Source: Zygnema cylindricum
Taxonomy: Eukaryota; Streptophyta; Zygnematophyceae; Zygnematales; Zygnemataceae
Length of the DNA: 64,000 nucleotides
Direction: 5' to 3'
NCBI GenBank assembly: GCA_037447655.1
Contig: JBBHKE010003251.1
Coordinates: forward strand, 1 to 64,000
The translations under genes and the position numbers were made by a program. Numbering within the stretch: the first letter of the stretch is position 1; every line of letters begins with the position of its first letter. The notes under the pieces were generated by a model, which worked only from the letters and a program-made list of their open reading frames with translations, made no database searches and was not told the origin of the DNA. Shown here piece after piece: positions 22,201-37,695 of this stretch.

Positions 22201-25200
22201 CTAAATGTTAGCGCTAACAAGAATTTTTATCTAAATTACACAAACTGCTATAGCTAACAGAAATCTTGCCTAACTTACACAAACAGTTAGCGCTAACAGC
22301 AATTGTAACCTAACTAACACAAACTGTTAGCGCTAACAGCAATTGTTACCTAACTTACACAAATCGTTAGCCTTAACAACAACTGTTACCTATCTTACAC
22401 AAACTGTTAGCGCTAACAAGAATTGTTACCCAAATTACACAAAATATTAGCGCTAATAGAAATTGTTATCTAAATTACACAAACTGTTAGCGCTAACAAA
22501 AATTGTTATCTAAATTAGACAAACTTTTAGTGTTAACAGGAATTGTTATCTAAATTACACAAACTGTTAGCGCTAACAAGAATTGTTTTCTAAATTACAC
22601 AAACTCTTACCGCTAACAGGTATTGTTACCTAACTTACACAAAGTGTAAGCGCTAAAAGGAATTGTTACCTAACTTACTCAAACTGTTACTACTACCAGG
22701 AACTTTTACCTAAATTACACAAACTGTTAACGTTAATAGGAATTGTTTTATAAATTCCACAAACTGTTAACACTAACATAATTTGTTACCTAAATAACAT
22801 AAACTGTTAGCGCTAACAAGAATTGTTACCTTAACTACACAAACTGTTAGCGCAAACAAGAATTGTTACCTTACTTACACAAACTTTTAGCGCTAACAAC
22901 AATTGTAACCTAACTTACATGTTAGCGCTAACAGGAATTGTAATTAAATTACACAAAATGTTAGCGCTACCATCAATTGTTACCTAACTTACACAAACTA
23001 TTAGCGCTAACAAAAATTGTAACCTAACTTACACAAACTGTTAGCTCAAATAGGAATTGTAACCTAAATTACACGAATTGTTAGCGCTAACAAGAATTGT
23101 AACCTAACTTACACAAACTGTTAGAGCTAACATAAATTGTTATCTAAATTACACAAAATGTTAGGGCTAACAAGAATTGTTACCTAACTTACACAAACTG
23201 TTAGCGCTTACAATAATTAAAACCTAACTAACACAAACTGTTAGCACTAATAGGAATTGTAACCTAACTTACACAAACCGTTAGCGCTAACAAGAATTGT
23301 AACCTTACTTACACAAACTGTTAGCGTTAACATAAATTGTTATCTTAAATACACAAAATGTAAGCGCTTACAATAATTGTTCCCTAACTTACACAAACAG
23401 GTAGCCCTAACAGGAATTGTTATCTAAAATACAAAAATTGTTAGCGCTAACAGGAATCGTTACCCAAATTACACAAAATATTAGCGCTAACAGGAATTGT
23501 TACCTAACTTACACAAAATGTTCGCGTTAACAAGAATTTTTATAAAATTACACAAACTGTTAGCGCTAGCAGGAGTTGTTACCTAACGTACACAAACTAT
23601 TAGCGATAACAAAAATTGTTGTTTAAATTACACAAACTGTTAGCACTAACAGGAATTGATAGCTAAATTACACAAACTGTTAGCGCTAACAAGAATTGTT
23701 ATCTAAATTACACAAACTGTTAGCGCTAACAAGAATTGTTACCTAAATTACACAAAGTGTTGGCGCTAAAAAGAATTGTTATCTAAATTACATAAATTGT
23801 TAGCGCTAACATGAATTGTAACCTAAATTACACAAACTGTTAGCGCTAAGAGAAATTGGTAAATAAATTACACAAACAATTAGCGTTAATAGGAGTTGTT
23901 CCCTAACTTACACAAACTATTAGCCCTAACAAGAATTGTTACTTAACTTACACAAAATGTTAGCGTTAACATGAATTGTTACCTAAATTACACAAATTGT
24001 TAGCGATAACAAGAATTTCAACCTAACTAACACAAACTGTTAGCGCTAACAGGAATTATTATCTAACTTACACAAACCGTTAGCCCTAACAACAATTATA
24101 ACCTAACTTACACAAAGTGGTAGCGCTTAAAAGAATTTTTACCTAACTTACACAAACCGTTAGCCTTAACAACAATTCTAACCTAACTGACACAAACTTT
24201 TAGCGCTAACAGGAATTGTTATCTAAAATACACAAATTTTTGGTGCTAACAGTAATCGTTGCCTAACTTACACAAACTGTTAGCGCTAACAACAATTGTA
24301 ACCTAACTAACACAAACTGTTAGCGCTAACAAGAATTGTAACCTAACTTACACAAATCGTTAGCCTTAACAACAATTGTAACCTATCTTACACAAACTGT
24401 TAGCGCTAACAGGAATTGTTACCTAACTTACACAAATTGTTAGCGTTAACAAGAATTGTTACCTAAATTACACTAAATGTTAGCGCTAACAAGAATTTTT
24501 ATCTAAATTACACAAATTGTTAGCGCTAATAGGAATTGTATACAAAATACACAAACAGTTGGCGCTCTCGGAATTATTACCTAAATAACACAAAATGTTA
24601 GCGCTAACAGGAATTGTTATCTTAATTACACAAACTGCTAGCGCTAACCGGAATTGTTACCTAAATTACACAAAATGCTAGCGCTAACAAGAATTGTTAT
24701 CTAAATACACAAACTGTTAGCACTAACAGGAATTGATACCTAAATTACACAAACTGTTAGCGCTAACAAGAATTGTTATCTAAATTACAAAAACTGTTAG
24801 CGTTAACATGAATTCTTATCAAAATTACACAAACTGTTAGCGATAACAAGAATTATAACCTAATTAACACAAAGTGTTAGCGCTAGCAGGAATTGTTACC
24901 TAACTTACACAAACCGTTAGCCCTAACAACAATTATAACCTAACTTACACAAAGTGTTAGCGCTTATAAGAATTCTTACCTAACTTACACAAATCGTTAG
25001 CCTTTACAACAATTGTAACCTAACTGACACAAACTGTTAGCGCTAACATGAATTGTTATCTAAATTACACAAATTGCTAGCGCTAAAAATAATTTTTACC
25101 TAAATTTCACAAACTGTTACCGCTGACAAAAATTGTTACCATACTTACGCAAACTTTTAGCGCTAACAACAATTGTAACCCAAATAACACAAACTGTTTG

Positions 25201-28200
25201 CGCTAACAATAATTATTACCTAAATTACACAAATTGTTAGCGCTAACAGGAATTGTTACCTAACTTACACAAACTATAAGCGCTAACAAGAATTTTTACC
25301 TAAATTACACAAACTGTTAGCGATAACAAGAATTGTTATTTAAAATACACAAACTGTTAGCACTAACAGGAATTGATACCTAAATTACACAAACTGTTAG
25401 CACTAAAAATAATTGTTACCTAAATTATTCAAACTGTTAGCGCTAACAGGAATTGTAACCTAAATTACACAAACTGTTAGGGCTAACAAAATTTGATAAA
25501 TAAATTACACAAACAGTTAGCATTAACAGGAATTGTTATCTAAATTACACAAGTTGTTAACGCTTACAGGAATTGTTCCCTAACATACACAAACTATTAG
25601 CGCTAGCATGAATTATAACCTAACTAACACAAAGTGTTAGCACTAAAGGAATTGTTACCTAACTTACACAAACCGTTAGCCCTAACAACAATTGCAACCT
25701 AACGTACACAAATTGTTAGTGTTTACAGGAATTGTTATCTAAAATACACAAAATGTAAGCGCTTACAATAATTGTTCCCTAACTTACACAAACTGTTAGC
25801 CCTAACAGGAATTGTTATCTAAAATACAAAAAATGTTAGCGCTAACAGGAATTGTTACCTAACTTACACAAAGTGTTCGCGTTAACAAGAATTGTTACCT
25901 AACTTACACAAAGTGTTCGCGTTAACAAGAATTGTTACCTAAATTACACAAAATGTTAGCGCTAACAAGAATTTTTATCTAAATTACACAAACTGCTATA
26001 GCTAACAGCAAACGTTGCCTAACTTACACAAACTATTAGCGCTAACAACAATTGTAACCTAACTAACACAAACTGTTAGCGCTAAAAGGAATTGTTACCT
26101 AACTTACAATAACCGTTAGCCCTAACAACAATTGCAACCTAACTTACACAAATTGTTAGTGTTTACAGGAATTGTTATCTAAAATACACAAAATGTAAGC
26201 GCTTACAATAATTGTTCCCTAACTTACACAAACTGTTAGCCCTAACAAGAATTGTTATCTAAAATACAAAAAATGTTAGCGCTAACAAGAATTGTTACCT
26301 AACTTACACAAAGTGTTCGCGTTAACAAGAATTGTTACCTAAATTACACAAAATGTTAGCCCTAACAAGAATTTTTATCTAAATTACACAAACTGCTATA
26401 GCTAACAGCAATCGTTGCCTAACTTACACAAACTATTAGCGCTAACAGGAATTGTTACCTAACTTACACAAATCGTTAGCCTTAACAACTGTAACCTATC
26501 TTACACAAACTGTTAGCGCTAACAAAAATTGTTACCTAAATTACACTAAAAGTTAGCGCTAACAAGAATTTTATCTAAATTACACAAATTGTTAGCGCTA
26601 ATAGGAATTGTATACAAAATACACAAACAGTTAGCGCTAACGAAATTATAACCTAAATTACACAAAATGCTAGCGCTAACAAGAATTGTTATCTACATTA
26701 CACAAACTGTTAGCGCTAACAGGATTCGTCACCTAACGTACACAAACTATTAGCGATAACAAAAATTGTTATTTAAAATACACAAACTGTTAGCACTAAC
26801 AAGAATAGAGACCTAAATTACACAAACTGTTAGCGCTAACAAGAATTGTTATCTAAATTACACAAACTGTTAGCGCTAACAAGAATTGTCACCTAAATTA
26901 CACAAAGTGTTAGCGCTAAAAAGAATTGTTATCTAAATTACAAAAACTGTTAGCGCTAACATGAATTGTAACCTAAATTACACAAACTGTTAGCGCTAAG
27001 AGAAATTGATAAATAAATTACACAAACAATTAGCGTTAACAGGAGTTGTTCCCTAACTTACACAAAATGTTAGCGTTAACAAGAATTGTAACCTAAATTA
27101 CACAAACTGTTAGCGATAACAAGAATTATAACCTAACTAACACAAACTGTTTGCGCTAACAGAAATTGTTACCTAATTTACACAAACTTTTAGTCCTAAA
27201 AACAATTATAACCTAACTTACACAAAGTGTTAGCGTTTACAAGAATTTTTACCTAACTTACACAAATCGTTAGCCTTAACAACAATTGTAACCTAACTAA
27301 CACAAACTTTTAGCGCTAACAGGAATTGTTATATAATATACACAAATTGTTGGTGCTAACAGGAATTGTTACCTAACTTACACAATCTGTTAGCGCTAAG
27401 AAGAATTGTTATCTAAAATACACAAAATGTAAGCGCTTACAAGAATTGTTCCCTAACTTACATAAACTATTAGCGCTAACGGGAATTGTTACCAAACTTA
27501 CACAAACTGTTAGCGCTCACAGGAATTTTTACCTAACTTACACAAACTGTTAGCGTTAACAAGAATTGTAACCTAACTTACACAAAATGTTAGGGCTAAC
27601 AAGAATTGTTATCTAAAATACACACACTGTTAGCGCAAACATGAATTATTACCTAACTTACACAAACTGATAGCGCTAACAAGAATTATAAACTTACTTA
27701 CACAAACTGTTAGCCCTAAAAAGAATTGTTACCTAAATTACACAAATTGTTAGCGCTCACAAGAATTGTTATCTAAATTACACAAACTGTTACAACTAAT
27801 AGGAATTGTTACCTAACTTACACAAACTATTAGCCTTAACAAGAATTGTAACCTAACTTACACAAACTGTTGGCGCTAACAAGAATTGTTATCTAAAATA
27901 CACAAACAGTTAGCGCTAACAGAAATTTTAATTTAACTGACACAAAGTATTTGCGCTAACAATAATTTTACCTAACTTACACAAATTATTTGCACTAACA
28001 TGAATTGTTACCTAAATTACACAAACTATTAGCGCAAACATGAATTGTTATCTATATTACACAAATTGTCACCGCTAACAGGAATTCTTACCTAAATTAC
28101 ACAAATTGTTAGCGCTAACAGGAATTGTTACAGAATTTACACAAAATGTTAGCGCTTACAGGAATTGTTACCTAAATTACACAAACTATTAGCGCTAACG

Positions 28201-31200
28201 AGAATTGTTATCTAAATAACACAAAGTGTTAGCGCTAACAAGAATTGTACCCTACCTTACACAAACTGTTACCGTTAACAAGAATTGTTACATAAATTAC
28301 ACAAAATGTTAGCGCTAACATGAATTGTTACCTAAATTACACAAACTATTAACGTTAACAGGAAATGTTACCTAAATTACACAAACTATTAGCGCTAACA
28401 AGAATTGTTACCTAACTTACACAAACTATTAGCGCTAACAAGAATTGTAACCAAATTTACACAAACTGTTTGCGCTAACTACAATTGTTACCCAAATAAC
28501 ACAAACTGTTAGCGCTTACAAGAATTCTTACCTAACTTACACAAACTCCTAGCGTGAACAACAATTGTTATCTAACTTATACAAACTGTAAGCAGTAACA
28601 AGAATTGTTACCAAACGTACACAAACTAATAGCGCTTACAAGAATTGTTCCCTACCTTACACAAACTGTTACCGTTAACAGGAATTGTAACCTAACTTAC
28701 ACAAACTGTAAGCGCTAACTGGAATTGTTACCCAATTTACACAAAATGTTAGAGCTAACAGGAATTGTTACCTAAATTACACAAACTGTTATTTGTAAAA
28801 AGATGTGTTACCTAAATTACACAAATTGTTAGCGCTAACAAGAATTGTTATCTAAAACCACAAAATGTTAGCGCTTACAGGAATTATTCCCTAACTTACA
28901 CAAACTATTAGCGCTAACAAGAATTGTTACCTAACTTACGCAAAATTTTAGCGCTAACATGAATTATTACCTAAATTACACAAACTGTTAGCATTAACAA
29001 GAATTATAACCTAACTAAGACAAACTGTTAGCCCTAACAACAATTGTAAACTGACTTACACAAATTGTTAGCGCTAACAGGAATTGTTTCCTAAATTACA
29101 CAAAATGTTAGCTCTAACAAGAACTGTTACCTAAATTACACAAAATGTTAGCATTAACAGGAATTGTTATCTAAATTACACAATTTGTTAGCGCTAACAT
29201 GAATTGTTACCTAAATTACACAAACTGTTAGCGCTATCAAGAATTGTTACCTAAATTACACAATTTGTTAGCGCTAATGGAATTGTTACCTAACTTACAC
29301 AAACAATTAGCGCTAACAAGATTTGTAACCTAACTTACACAAACTTTAAGCGCTAACAGGAATTGTTACCTAAATTACACAAACTCTTAGTAATAACAAG
29401 AATTATAACCTAACTAACACAAACTGTGAGCGCTAACAGGAATCGTTGCCTAACTTACACAAACTGTTAGCGCTAACAACAATTGTAACCTAACTAACAC
29501 AAACTGTTAGCGCTAACAAGAATTGTTACCTAACTTACACAAATCGTTAGCGCTAACAACAATTGTAACCTAACTAACACAAACTGTTAGCGCTAACAGG
29601 AATTGTTACCTAAATTACACAAACTCTTAGTAATAACAAGAATTATAACCTAACTAACACAAACTGTGAGCGCTAATAGGAATCGTTGCCTAAATTACAA
29701 AAAATGTTAGCGCTAAGAAGAATTGTAACCTAACTTACAAAAGCTGTTAGCGCCAACATGAAAAGTTGCCTAACTTACACAAATTGTTAGCGCTAACAAC
29801 AATTGTAACCTAACTAACTCAAACTGTTAGCGCTAACACAAAATGTAACCTAGCTTACACAAACTGTTAGCGCTAAAAGGAATTGTTACCCAAATAACAC
29901 AAAATGTTAGCGCTAACAGGAATTGTTACCAAAATTACACAAATTGTTAGCGCTAACAGGACTTGTTACCTAAATAACACAAACTATTAGCGCTAAGAAG
30001 AATTATAACCTAACTTACACAAGCTGTTAGCGCTAACATGAAAAGTTGCCTAACTTACACAAATTGTTAGCCCTAACAACATTTGTAACCTAACTAACTC
30101 AAACTGTTAGCGCTAACACGAATTGTTTCCTAACTTACACTAATTGTTAGCCTTAACAAAGATTGTAACCTAACTTACACAAACTGTTAGGGCTAACAAA
30201 AATTGTTATCTTAATTACACAAACTGTTAGCTCTAACAAGAATTGTTATCTAAATTACACAAACTGATAGCGCTAACAGAAATTGTTACCTCACTTACAC
30301 GAACTATTAGCGCTTACAGGAATTGTTACCTAACTTACACAAACTATTAGCGCGAACAAGAAATGTAACCTAACTTACACAAACTGTTAGTGCTAACAGG
30401 AATTGTTACCTAACTTACACAAACTATTAGCGCGAACAAGAAATGTAACCTAACTTACACAAACTGTTAGCGCTAACAGGAATGTTCACCTTAATTACAC
30501 AAACTGTTAGAGCGTACAGGAATTGTTACCTAAATTACACAAAGTGTTAGCGCTAAGAGGAATTGTTATCTAAAATACACACACTGTTAGCGCTAGCAGT
30601 AATTGTTACCTAACTTACACAAACTGTTAGCGCTAACAGAAATTGTTACCTAAATTACACAAACTGTTAGCGCTAGCAGGATATGTTACCTAACTTACAC
30701 AAACTGTTAGCGTTAACACCAATTGTTACCTAAATTACACAAATTGTTAGCGCTCACAAGAATTGTTATCTAAATTACACAAAATATTACATCTAATTGG
30801 AATTGTTACCTAATTTACACAAACTATTAGAGTTTACAAGAATTGTAACCTAACTTACACAAGCTGTTAGCGCTAACATGAAAAGTTGCCTAACTTACAC
30901 AAATTGTTAGCGCTAACAACATTTGTAACCTAACTAACTCAAACTGTTAGCGCTAACAAAAATTGTTATCTTAATTACACAAACTGTTAGCTCTAACAAG
31001 AATTGTTATCTAAATTACACAAACTGATAGCGCTAACAGAAATTGTTACCTAACTTACACAAAATATTAGCGCGAACAAGAAATGTAACCTAACTTACAC
31101 AAACTATTAGCGCGAACAAGAAATGTAACCTAACTTACACAAACTGTTAGCGCTAACAGGAATGTTCACCTTAATTACACAAACTGTTAGAGCGTACAAG

Positions 31201-34200
31201 AATTGTTACCTAAATTACACAAAGTGTTAGCGCTAACAAGAATTGTTACCTAACTTGCACAAAATGTTAGCGCTAAGAGGAATTGTTATCTAAAATACAC
31301 ACACTGTTAGCGCTAGCAGTAATTGTTACCTAACTTACACAAACTGTTAGCGCTAACAGAAATTGTTACCTAAATTACACAAATTGTTTGCGCTAACACA
31401 AATTTTTACCTAAATTACACAAACTGTTAACGCTAAGAGGAAGTGTTATCTAAATTACACAAATTGTTAGAGCTAATAGGAATTGTTACATAACTTACAC
31501 AAACTATTAGCGCTTATAAGAATTGTTATCTAAATTACACAAACTGTTATCGCTAATAGGAATTTTTACCTAAATTACACAAACTGTTAGTTAACAGGAA
31601 TTTTTACCCAAATCACACAAACTGTTAGCGCTAACAGGAATTGTTACCTTACTTACACGAACTGTTAGCGCTAACAAGAATTGTTACCTAAATTACACAA
31701 ATTATTAGCGCTAACAAGAATTGTAACCTTTTTTACACAAATTATTAGCGCAAACAAGAATTGTAACCTAACTTACACAAAATGTTAGCCCTTACAGGAA
31801 TTGTGGCCTAACTTACACAAAATATTACCACTAACAAGAATTGTAACCTAACTTACACAAACTGTTAGAGCTTACAGGAATTGTTACCTAACTTACACAA
31901 ACTTTTAGCGCTAATAGGAAGTGTTATCTAATTTACACAAACTGTTAGCGCTAATAGGAAGTGTTACCTAAATAAAACAAACTATTAGCGATAACAAGAA
32001 TTGTAACGTAACTTACACAAAATGTTAGCGCTAACATGAATTGTTACCAAAATTACATAAACAGTTAGCGCTAAGAAGAATTGTAACCTAGCTTACACAA
32101 GCTGTTAGCGCTAACATGAAAAGTTGCCTAACTTACACAAATTGTTAGCGCTAACAACAATTGTAACCTAACTAACTCAAACTGTTAGCGCTAACACGAA
32201 TTGTTACCTAACTTACACAAATTGTTAGCCTTTACAAAGATTGTAACCTAACTTACTCAAATTGTTAGGGCTAACAAAAATTGTTTCTAAATTACACAAA
32301 CTGTTAGCTCTAACAAGAATTGTTATCTAAATAACAAAAACTAATAGCGCTAATAGAAATTGTTACCTAACTTACACAAACTATTAGCGCGAACAAGAAA
32401 TGTAACCTAAATTACACAAACTGTTAGTGCTAACAGGAATTGTTACCTAACTTACACAAACTATTAGCGCGAACAAGAAATGTAACCTAACTTACACAAA
32501 CTATTAGCGCTAACAGGAATTGTGACCTAAATTACAAAAAATGTTAGCGCTAAGAAGAATTGTAACCTAACTTACAAAAGCTGTTAGCGCCAACATGAAA
32601 AGTTGCCTAACTTACACAAATTGTTAGCGCTAACAACAATTGTAACCTAACTAACTCAAACTGTTAGCGCTAACAGGAATTGTTATCTAAATAACACAAA
32701 CTGTTATCGCTAACAAGAATTCTAAACTACCTTACAGAAACTGTTGGCGCTAACAACAATTGTAACCTAACTTACACAAACTGTTAGCGCTAACACAAAA
32801 TGTAACCTAGCTTACACAAACTGTTAGCGCTAAAAGGAATTGTTACCCAAATAACACAAAATGTTAGCGCTAACAGGAATTGTTACCAAAATTAGACAAA
32901 TTGTTAGCGCTAACAGGACTTGTTACCTAAATAACACAAACTATTAGCGATAACAAGAATTGTAACGTAACTTACACAAACTGTTAGCGCTAAGTGGATT
33001 TGTTACCCAAATTACACAAAATGTTAGCGCTAACAGGAATTGTTACCAAAATTACATAAACTGTTAGCGCTAAGAAGAATTGTAACCTAACTTACACAAG
33101 CTGTTAGCGCTAACATGAAAAGTTGCCTAACTTACACAAATTGTTAGCGCTAACAACATTTGTAACCTAACTAACTCAAACTGTTAGCGCTAACACGAAT
33201 TGTTTCCTAACTTACACTAATTGTTAGCCTTAACAAAGATTGTAACCTAACTTACACAAACTGTTAGGGCTAACAAAAATTGTTATCTTAATTACACAAA
33301 CTGTTAGCTCTAACAAGAATTGTTATCTAAATTACACAAACTAATAGCGCTAACAGAAATTGTTACCTAACTTACACGAACTATTAGCGCTTACAGGAAT
33401 TGTTACCTAACTTACACAAACTATTAGCGCGAACAAAAAATGTAACCTAACTTACACAAACTGTTAGTGCTAACAGGAATTGTTACCTAACTTACACAAA
33501 CTATTAGCGCGAACAAGAAATGTAACCTAACTTACACAAACTGTTAGCGCTAACAGGAATGTTCACCTTAATTACACAAACTGTTAGAGCGTAGAGGAAT
33601 TGTTACCTAAATTACACAAAGTGTTAGCGCTAACAAGAATTGTTACCTAACTTGCACAAAATGTTAGCGCTAAGAGGAATTGTTATCTAAAATACACACA
33701 CTGTTAGCGCTAGCAGGATATGTTACCTAACTTACACAAACTGTTAGCGTTAACACCAATTGTTACCTAAATTACACAAATTGTTAGCGCTCACAAGAAT
33801 TGTTATCTAAATTACACAAACTATTACATCTAATTGGAATTGTTACCTAATTTACACAAACTATTAGAGTTTACAAGAATTGTAACCTAACTTACACAAA
33901 CTGTTCGCGCTAACACGAATTGTCTAAAATACACAAACTGTAAGCGCTAACAGGAATTATTATTTAACTTACAATAACTATTTGCGCTAACAATAATTTA
34001 TACCTAACTTACACAAACTGTCAGCGCTAACAATAATTGTTACCTAAATTACACAAATTGTTAGCGCTAACACAAATTTTTACCTAAATTACACAAACTG
34101 TTAACGCTAAGAGGAAGTGTTATCTAAATTACACAAATTGTTAGAGCTAATAGGAATTGTTACATAACTTACACAAACTATTAGCGCTTATAAGAATTGT

Positions 34201-34630
34201 TATCTAAATTACACAAACTGTTATCGCTAATAGGAATTTTTACCTAAATTACAGAAACAGTTACCGCTAACACGAAATGTTTATAAAAAATACACAAACT
34301 ATTAGCGCTAACAGGAATTTTCACCTAAATCACACAAACTGTTAGCCAAAAGGAATTGTTACCTAACTTACACAAACTTTTAGCCCAAACAACAATTGTA
34401 ACCTAACTTACACAAACTGTTAGCACTTACAAGAACTGTTACCCAAATCACACAAATTGTTAGCGCTAACTGGAATTGTTACGTACGTTACTTACACAAA
34501 CAGTTAGCGCTAACAAGAATTGTTACCTAAATTATACAAAATTTTAGTGCTAACAAGAATTGTAACCTAACTTACACAAACTGTTAGTGCTAACAGAAAT
34601 TGTTACCTAAATTACACAAACTGTTAGCGC
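19247..34630. repeat. 40-bp satellite array, block 2
   Basis: About 385 uninterrupted copies of the 40-bp unit. Main variant classes differ in the spacer: GTTACCTAACTTACAC, GTAACCTAACTTACAC and GTTATCTAAATTACAC. The palindrome core is the best-kept part, and its commonest departures are TTAGCACTAA, TTAGTGCTAA, TTAGAGCTAA and TTAGCTCTAA. Multi-unit blocks recur, for example 30000-30170 again near 33075-33243, and a block around 21770-21900 again near 25510-25640. No open reading frame or inserted gene was seen. The block ends at a copia LTR fragment at 34631. Confidence 0.97.
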
Positions 34631-34835
34631 TGTTGATTTGAGGCAGCCGGTGCCACTGAAGAAGATGAAGAAGCACCAGCAGTTGCCATGATAATCAATT
34701 GTGTAAAGAAGAAACTCTCACGAAATCCCACAAACAACCAACTTCACAATGAAGCCTAAAGCAAACCAGACACACCCTAGGTCTGCAAATTTGCCACAAT
34801 ATAAAATATACACTAGAGAAACCACATGCAGAATT
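34631..34835 (-). mobile_element. Copia LTR 3'-end fragment inside the satellite
   Basis: Read on the minus strand this 205-bp shard is the end of an LTR. It contains a leader related to 17315-17460 in S1 (shared words such as CCAACTTCACAATGAAG and AGGTCTGCAAAT), then an ATG at 34689 opening MATAGASSSSSVAPAASNQ, and it stops after AATCAACA at the satellite border. The ATG-to-end length is 59 nt, the same as in elements A and B. The other LTR end is missing, and no target duplication is visible at its borders. Confidence 0.7.
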
Positions 34836-35159
34836 TCACAAAGTGTAAGAGCTAACAGGAATTATTATTTAACTTACAATAACTATTTGCGCTAACAATA
34901 ATTTATACCTAACTTACACAAACTGTCAGCGCTAACAATAATTGTTACCTAAATTACACAAATTGTTAGCGCTAACACAAATTTTTACCTAAATTACACA
35001 AATTGTTAGAGCTAATAGGAATTGTTACATAACTTACACAAACTATTAGCGCTTATAAGAATTGTTATCTAAATTACACAAACTGTTATCGCTAATAGGA
35101 ATTTTTACCTAAATTACACAAACTGTTAGTTAACAGGAATTTTTACCCAAATCACACAA

Positions 35160-37695
35160 ACTGTTAGCGCTAACAGGAATTGTTACCTTACTTACACGAA
35201 CTGTTAGCGCTAACAAGAATTGTTACCTAAATTACACAAATTATTAGCGCTAACAAGAATTGTAACCTTTTTTACACAAATTATTAGCGCAAACAAGAAT
35301 TGTAACCTAACTTACACAAAATGTTAGCCCTTACAGGAATTGTGGCCTAACTTACACAAAATATTACCACTAACAAGAATTGTAACCTAACTTACACAAA
35401 CTGTTAGAGCTTACAGGAATTGTTACCTAACTTACACAAACTGTTAGCGCTAATAGGAAGTGTTATCTAATTTACACAAACTGTTAGCGCTAATAGGAAG
35501 TGTTACCTAACTTACACAAAGTGTTAGCGTTAACTAGAATTTTAAACTACCTTACTTAAACTGTTAGCTCTAAAAAAATTGTTACATAAATTACACAAAC
35601 TACTAGCGCTAACAAGAATTTTTACCTAACTTTCACAAATTGTTAGCGCTTACAAGAATTGTAACCTAACTTACACAAACTGTTTGCGCTAACAGCAATT
35701 GTTACCTAACTTACACAAACAGTTAGCGCTAACAAGAATTGTAACCTAACTTACACAAACTATTAGTGCTAGTAGGAATTGACACCTAGATTACATAAAC
35801 TGTTAGCGCTAACAGGAAGTGTTACCTAACTTACACAAATTGTTAGCGCTAACAAGAATTGTAACCTTACTTAGACAAACTGTATGCGTTAACATGACTT
35901 ATTACTTAACTTACACAAACCATTTGCGCTAACAAGAATTGTAACCTAACTTACACAAACAGTTAGCACTAACATGAATTGTTATTTATATTACACAAAC
36001 TGTTAGCGCTAACAAGAATTGTTATCTATATAACACAAACTTTTAGCACTAACAACAATTGTAACCTAACTTACACAAACTGTTAGCGCTAACAACAATT
36101 GTAACTTTACCTTTTCAAACTGTTACCGATATCAAGAATGGTTACCCTAATTACACAAACTGTTAGCGCTAACAGGAATTGTTACCTATCTTACACAAAC
36201 TGTTAGTGCAAACAAGTATTTTTACCTAACTTACACAAACTATTAGCGCTAACAGGAATTGTTACCTAGATTACACAAACTGTTAGCGCTAACAAGAATT
36301 GTTATCTAAAGTACACAAACAATTAGCACTAACAGGAATTGTTATTTATATTACACAAACAGATAGCTCTAACAAGATTTATAATCTAAATTACACAAAT
36401 TGTTAGCGCTAACAATAATTCTAACCTAACCTACACAAACTATTAGCGTTAACAAAAATTGTTACCGAAATTACACAAACTGTTAGCGCTACCAAGAATT
36501 GAAACCTAACTTACACAAACTGTTAGCGCTAACAAGAATTGTTTTCTAAATTACACAAACTGTTAGCGCTAACAAATTTTTTTTTTTAACTTACACAAAC
36601 TATACGTGCTAACAACAATTTTAACCTAACTTACACAAACTGTTAGCGCTAACAAGAAATCTAACCTAACTTACACAAATTGTTAGCACTACCAAGAATT
36701 GTAAACTAAATTACAAAAAATATTAGCGCTAACAAGAATTGTAACCTTACTTAACCGAACAGTTAGCGCTATAAGAATTGTAACCTAATTTACACAAATT
36801 ATTAGCGCTAACAAGAATTGTAACCTAACTTACAGAATCTGTTAGCGCTAACAAGAATTGTAACCTAATTTACACAAATTATTTGCGCTAACAAGAATTG
36901 TAACCTAACTTACACAAATTGTTAGCCCTTACAGGAATTGTGGCCTAACTTACACAAACTATTACCGCTAACAAGAATTGTAACCTAACTTACACAAACT
37001 GTTAGCGCTAACTATAATTTTTACTCAAATTCCACAAATTGTTAGCGCTAAGAAGAATTGTTACATAACTTACACAAACTGTTAGCGCTAACATGAAAAG
37101 TTGCCTAACTTACACTAACTGTTAGCGCTAACACGAATTGTGACCTAAATTACAAAAAATGTTAGCGCTAAGAAGAATTGTAACCTAACTTACAAAAGTT
37201 GTTAGCGCCAACATGAAAAGTTGCCTAACTTACACAAATTGTTAGCGCTAACAACAATTGTAACCTAACTAACTCAAACTGTTAGCGCTAACACAAAATG
37301 TAGCCTAGCTTACACAAACTGTTAGCGCTAACACAAAATGTAACCTAGCTTACACAAACTGTTAGCGCTAAAAGGAATTGTTACCCAAATAACACAAAAT
37401 GTTAGCGCTAACAGGAGATGTTACCAAAATTACACAAATTGTTAGCGCTAACAGGAATTGTTATCTAAATAACACAAACTGTTATCGCTAACAAGAATTC
37501 TAAACTACCTTACAGAAACAGTTGGCGCTAACAACAATTGTAACCTAACTTACACAAACTGTTAGCGCTAACACAAAATGTAACCTAGCTTACACAAACT
37601 GTTAGCGCTAAAAGGAATTGTTACCCAAATAACACAAAATGTTAGCGCTAACTAGAATTGTTACCAAAATTACACAAATTGTTAGCGCTAACAGG
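35160..37695. repeat. Higher-order duplication within the satellite, copy 1
   Basis: Private variants such as TGCTAGTAGGAATTGACACC, the T11 monomer, CTACCTTACTTAAACTG and CTACCTTACAGAAAC recur in the same order in copy 2 (39305-41840). The offset is a constant 4145 bp at every landmark checked from 35291 to 37504. Confidence 0.85.
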
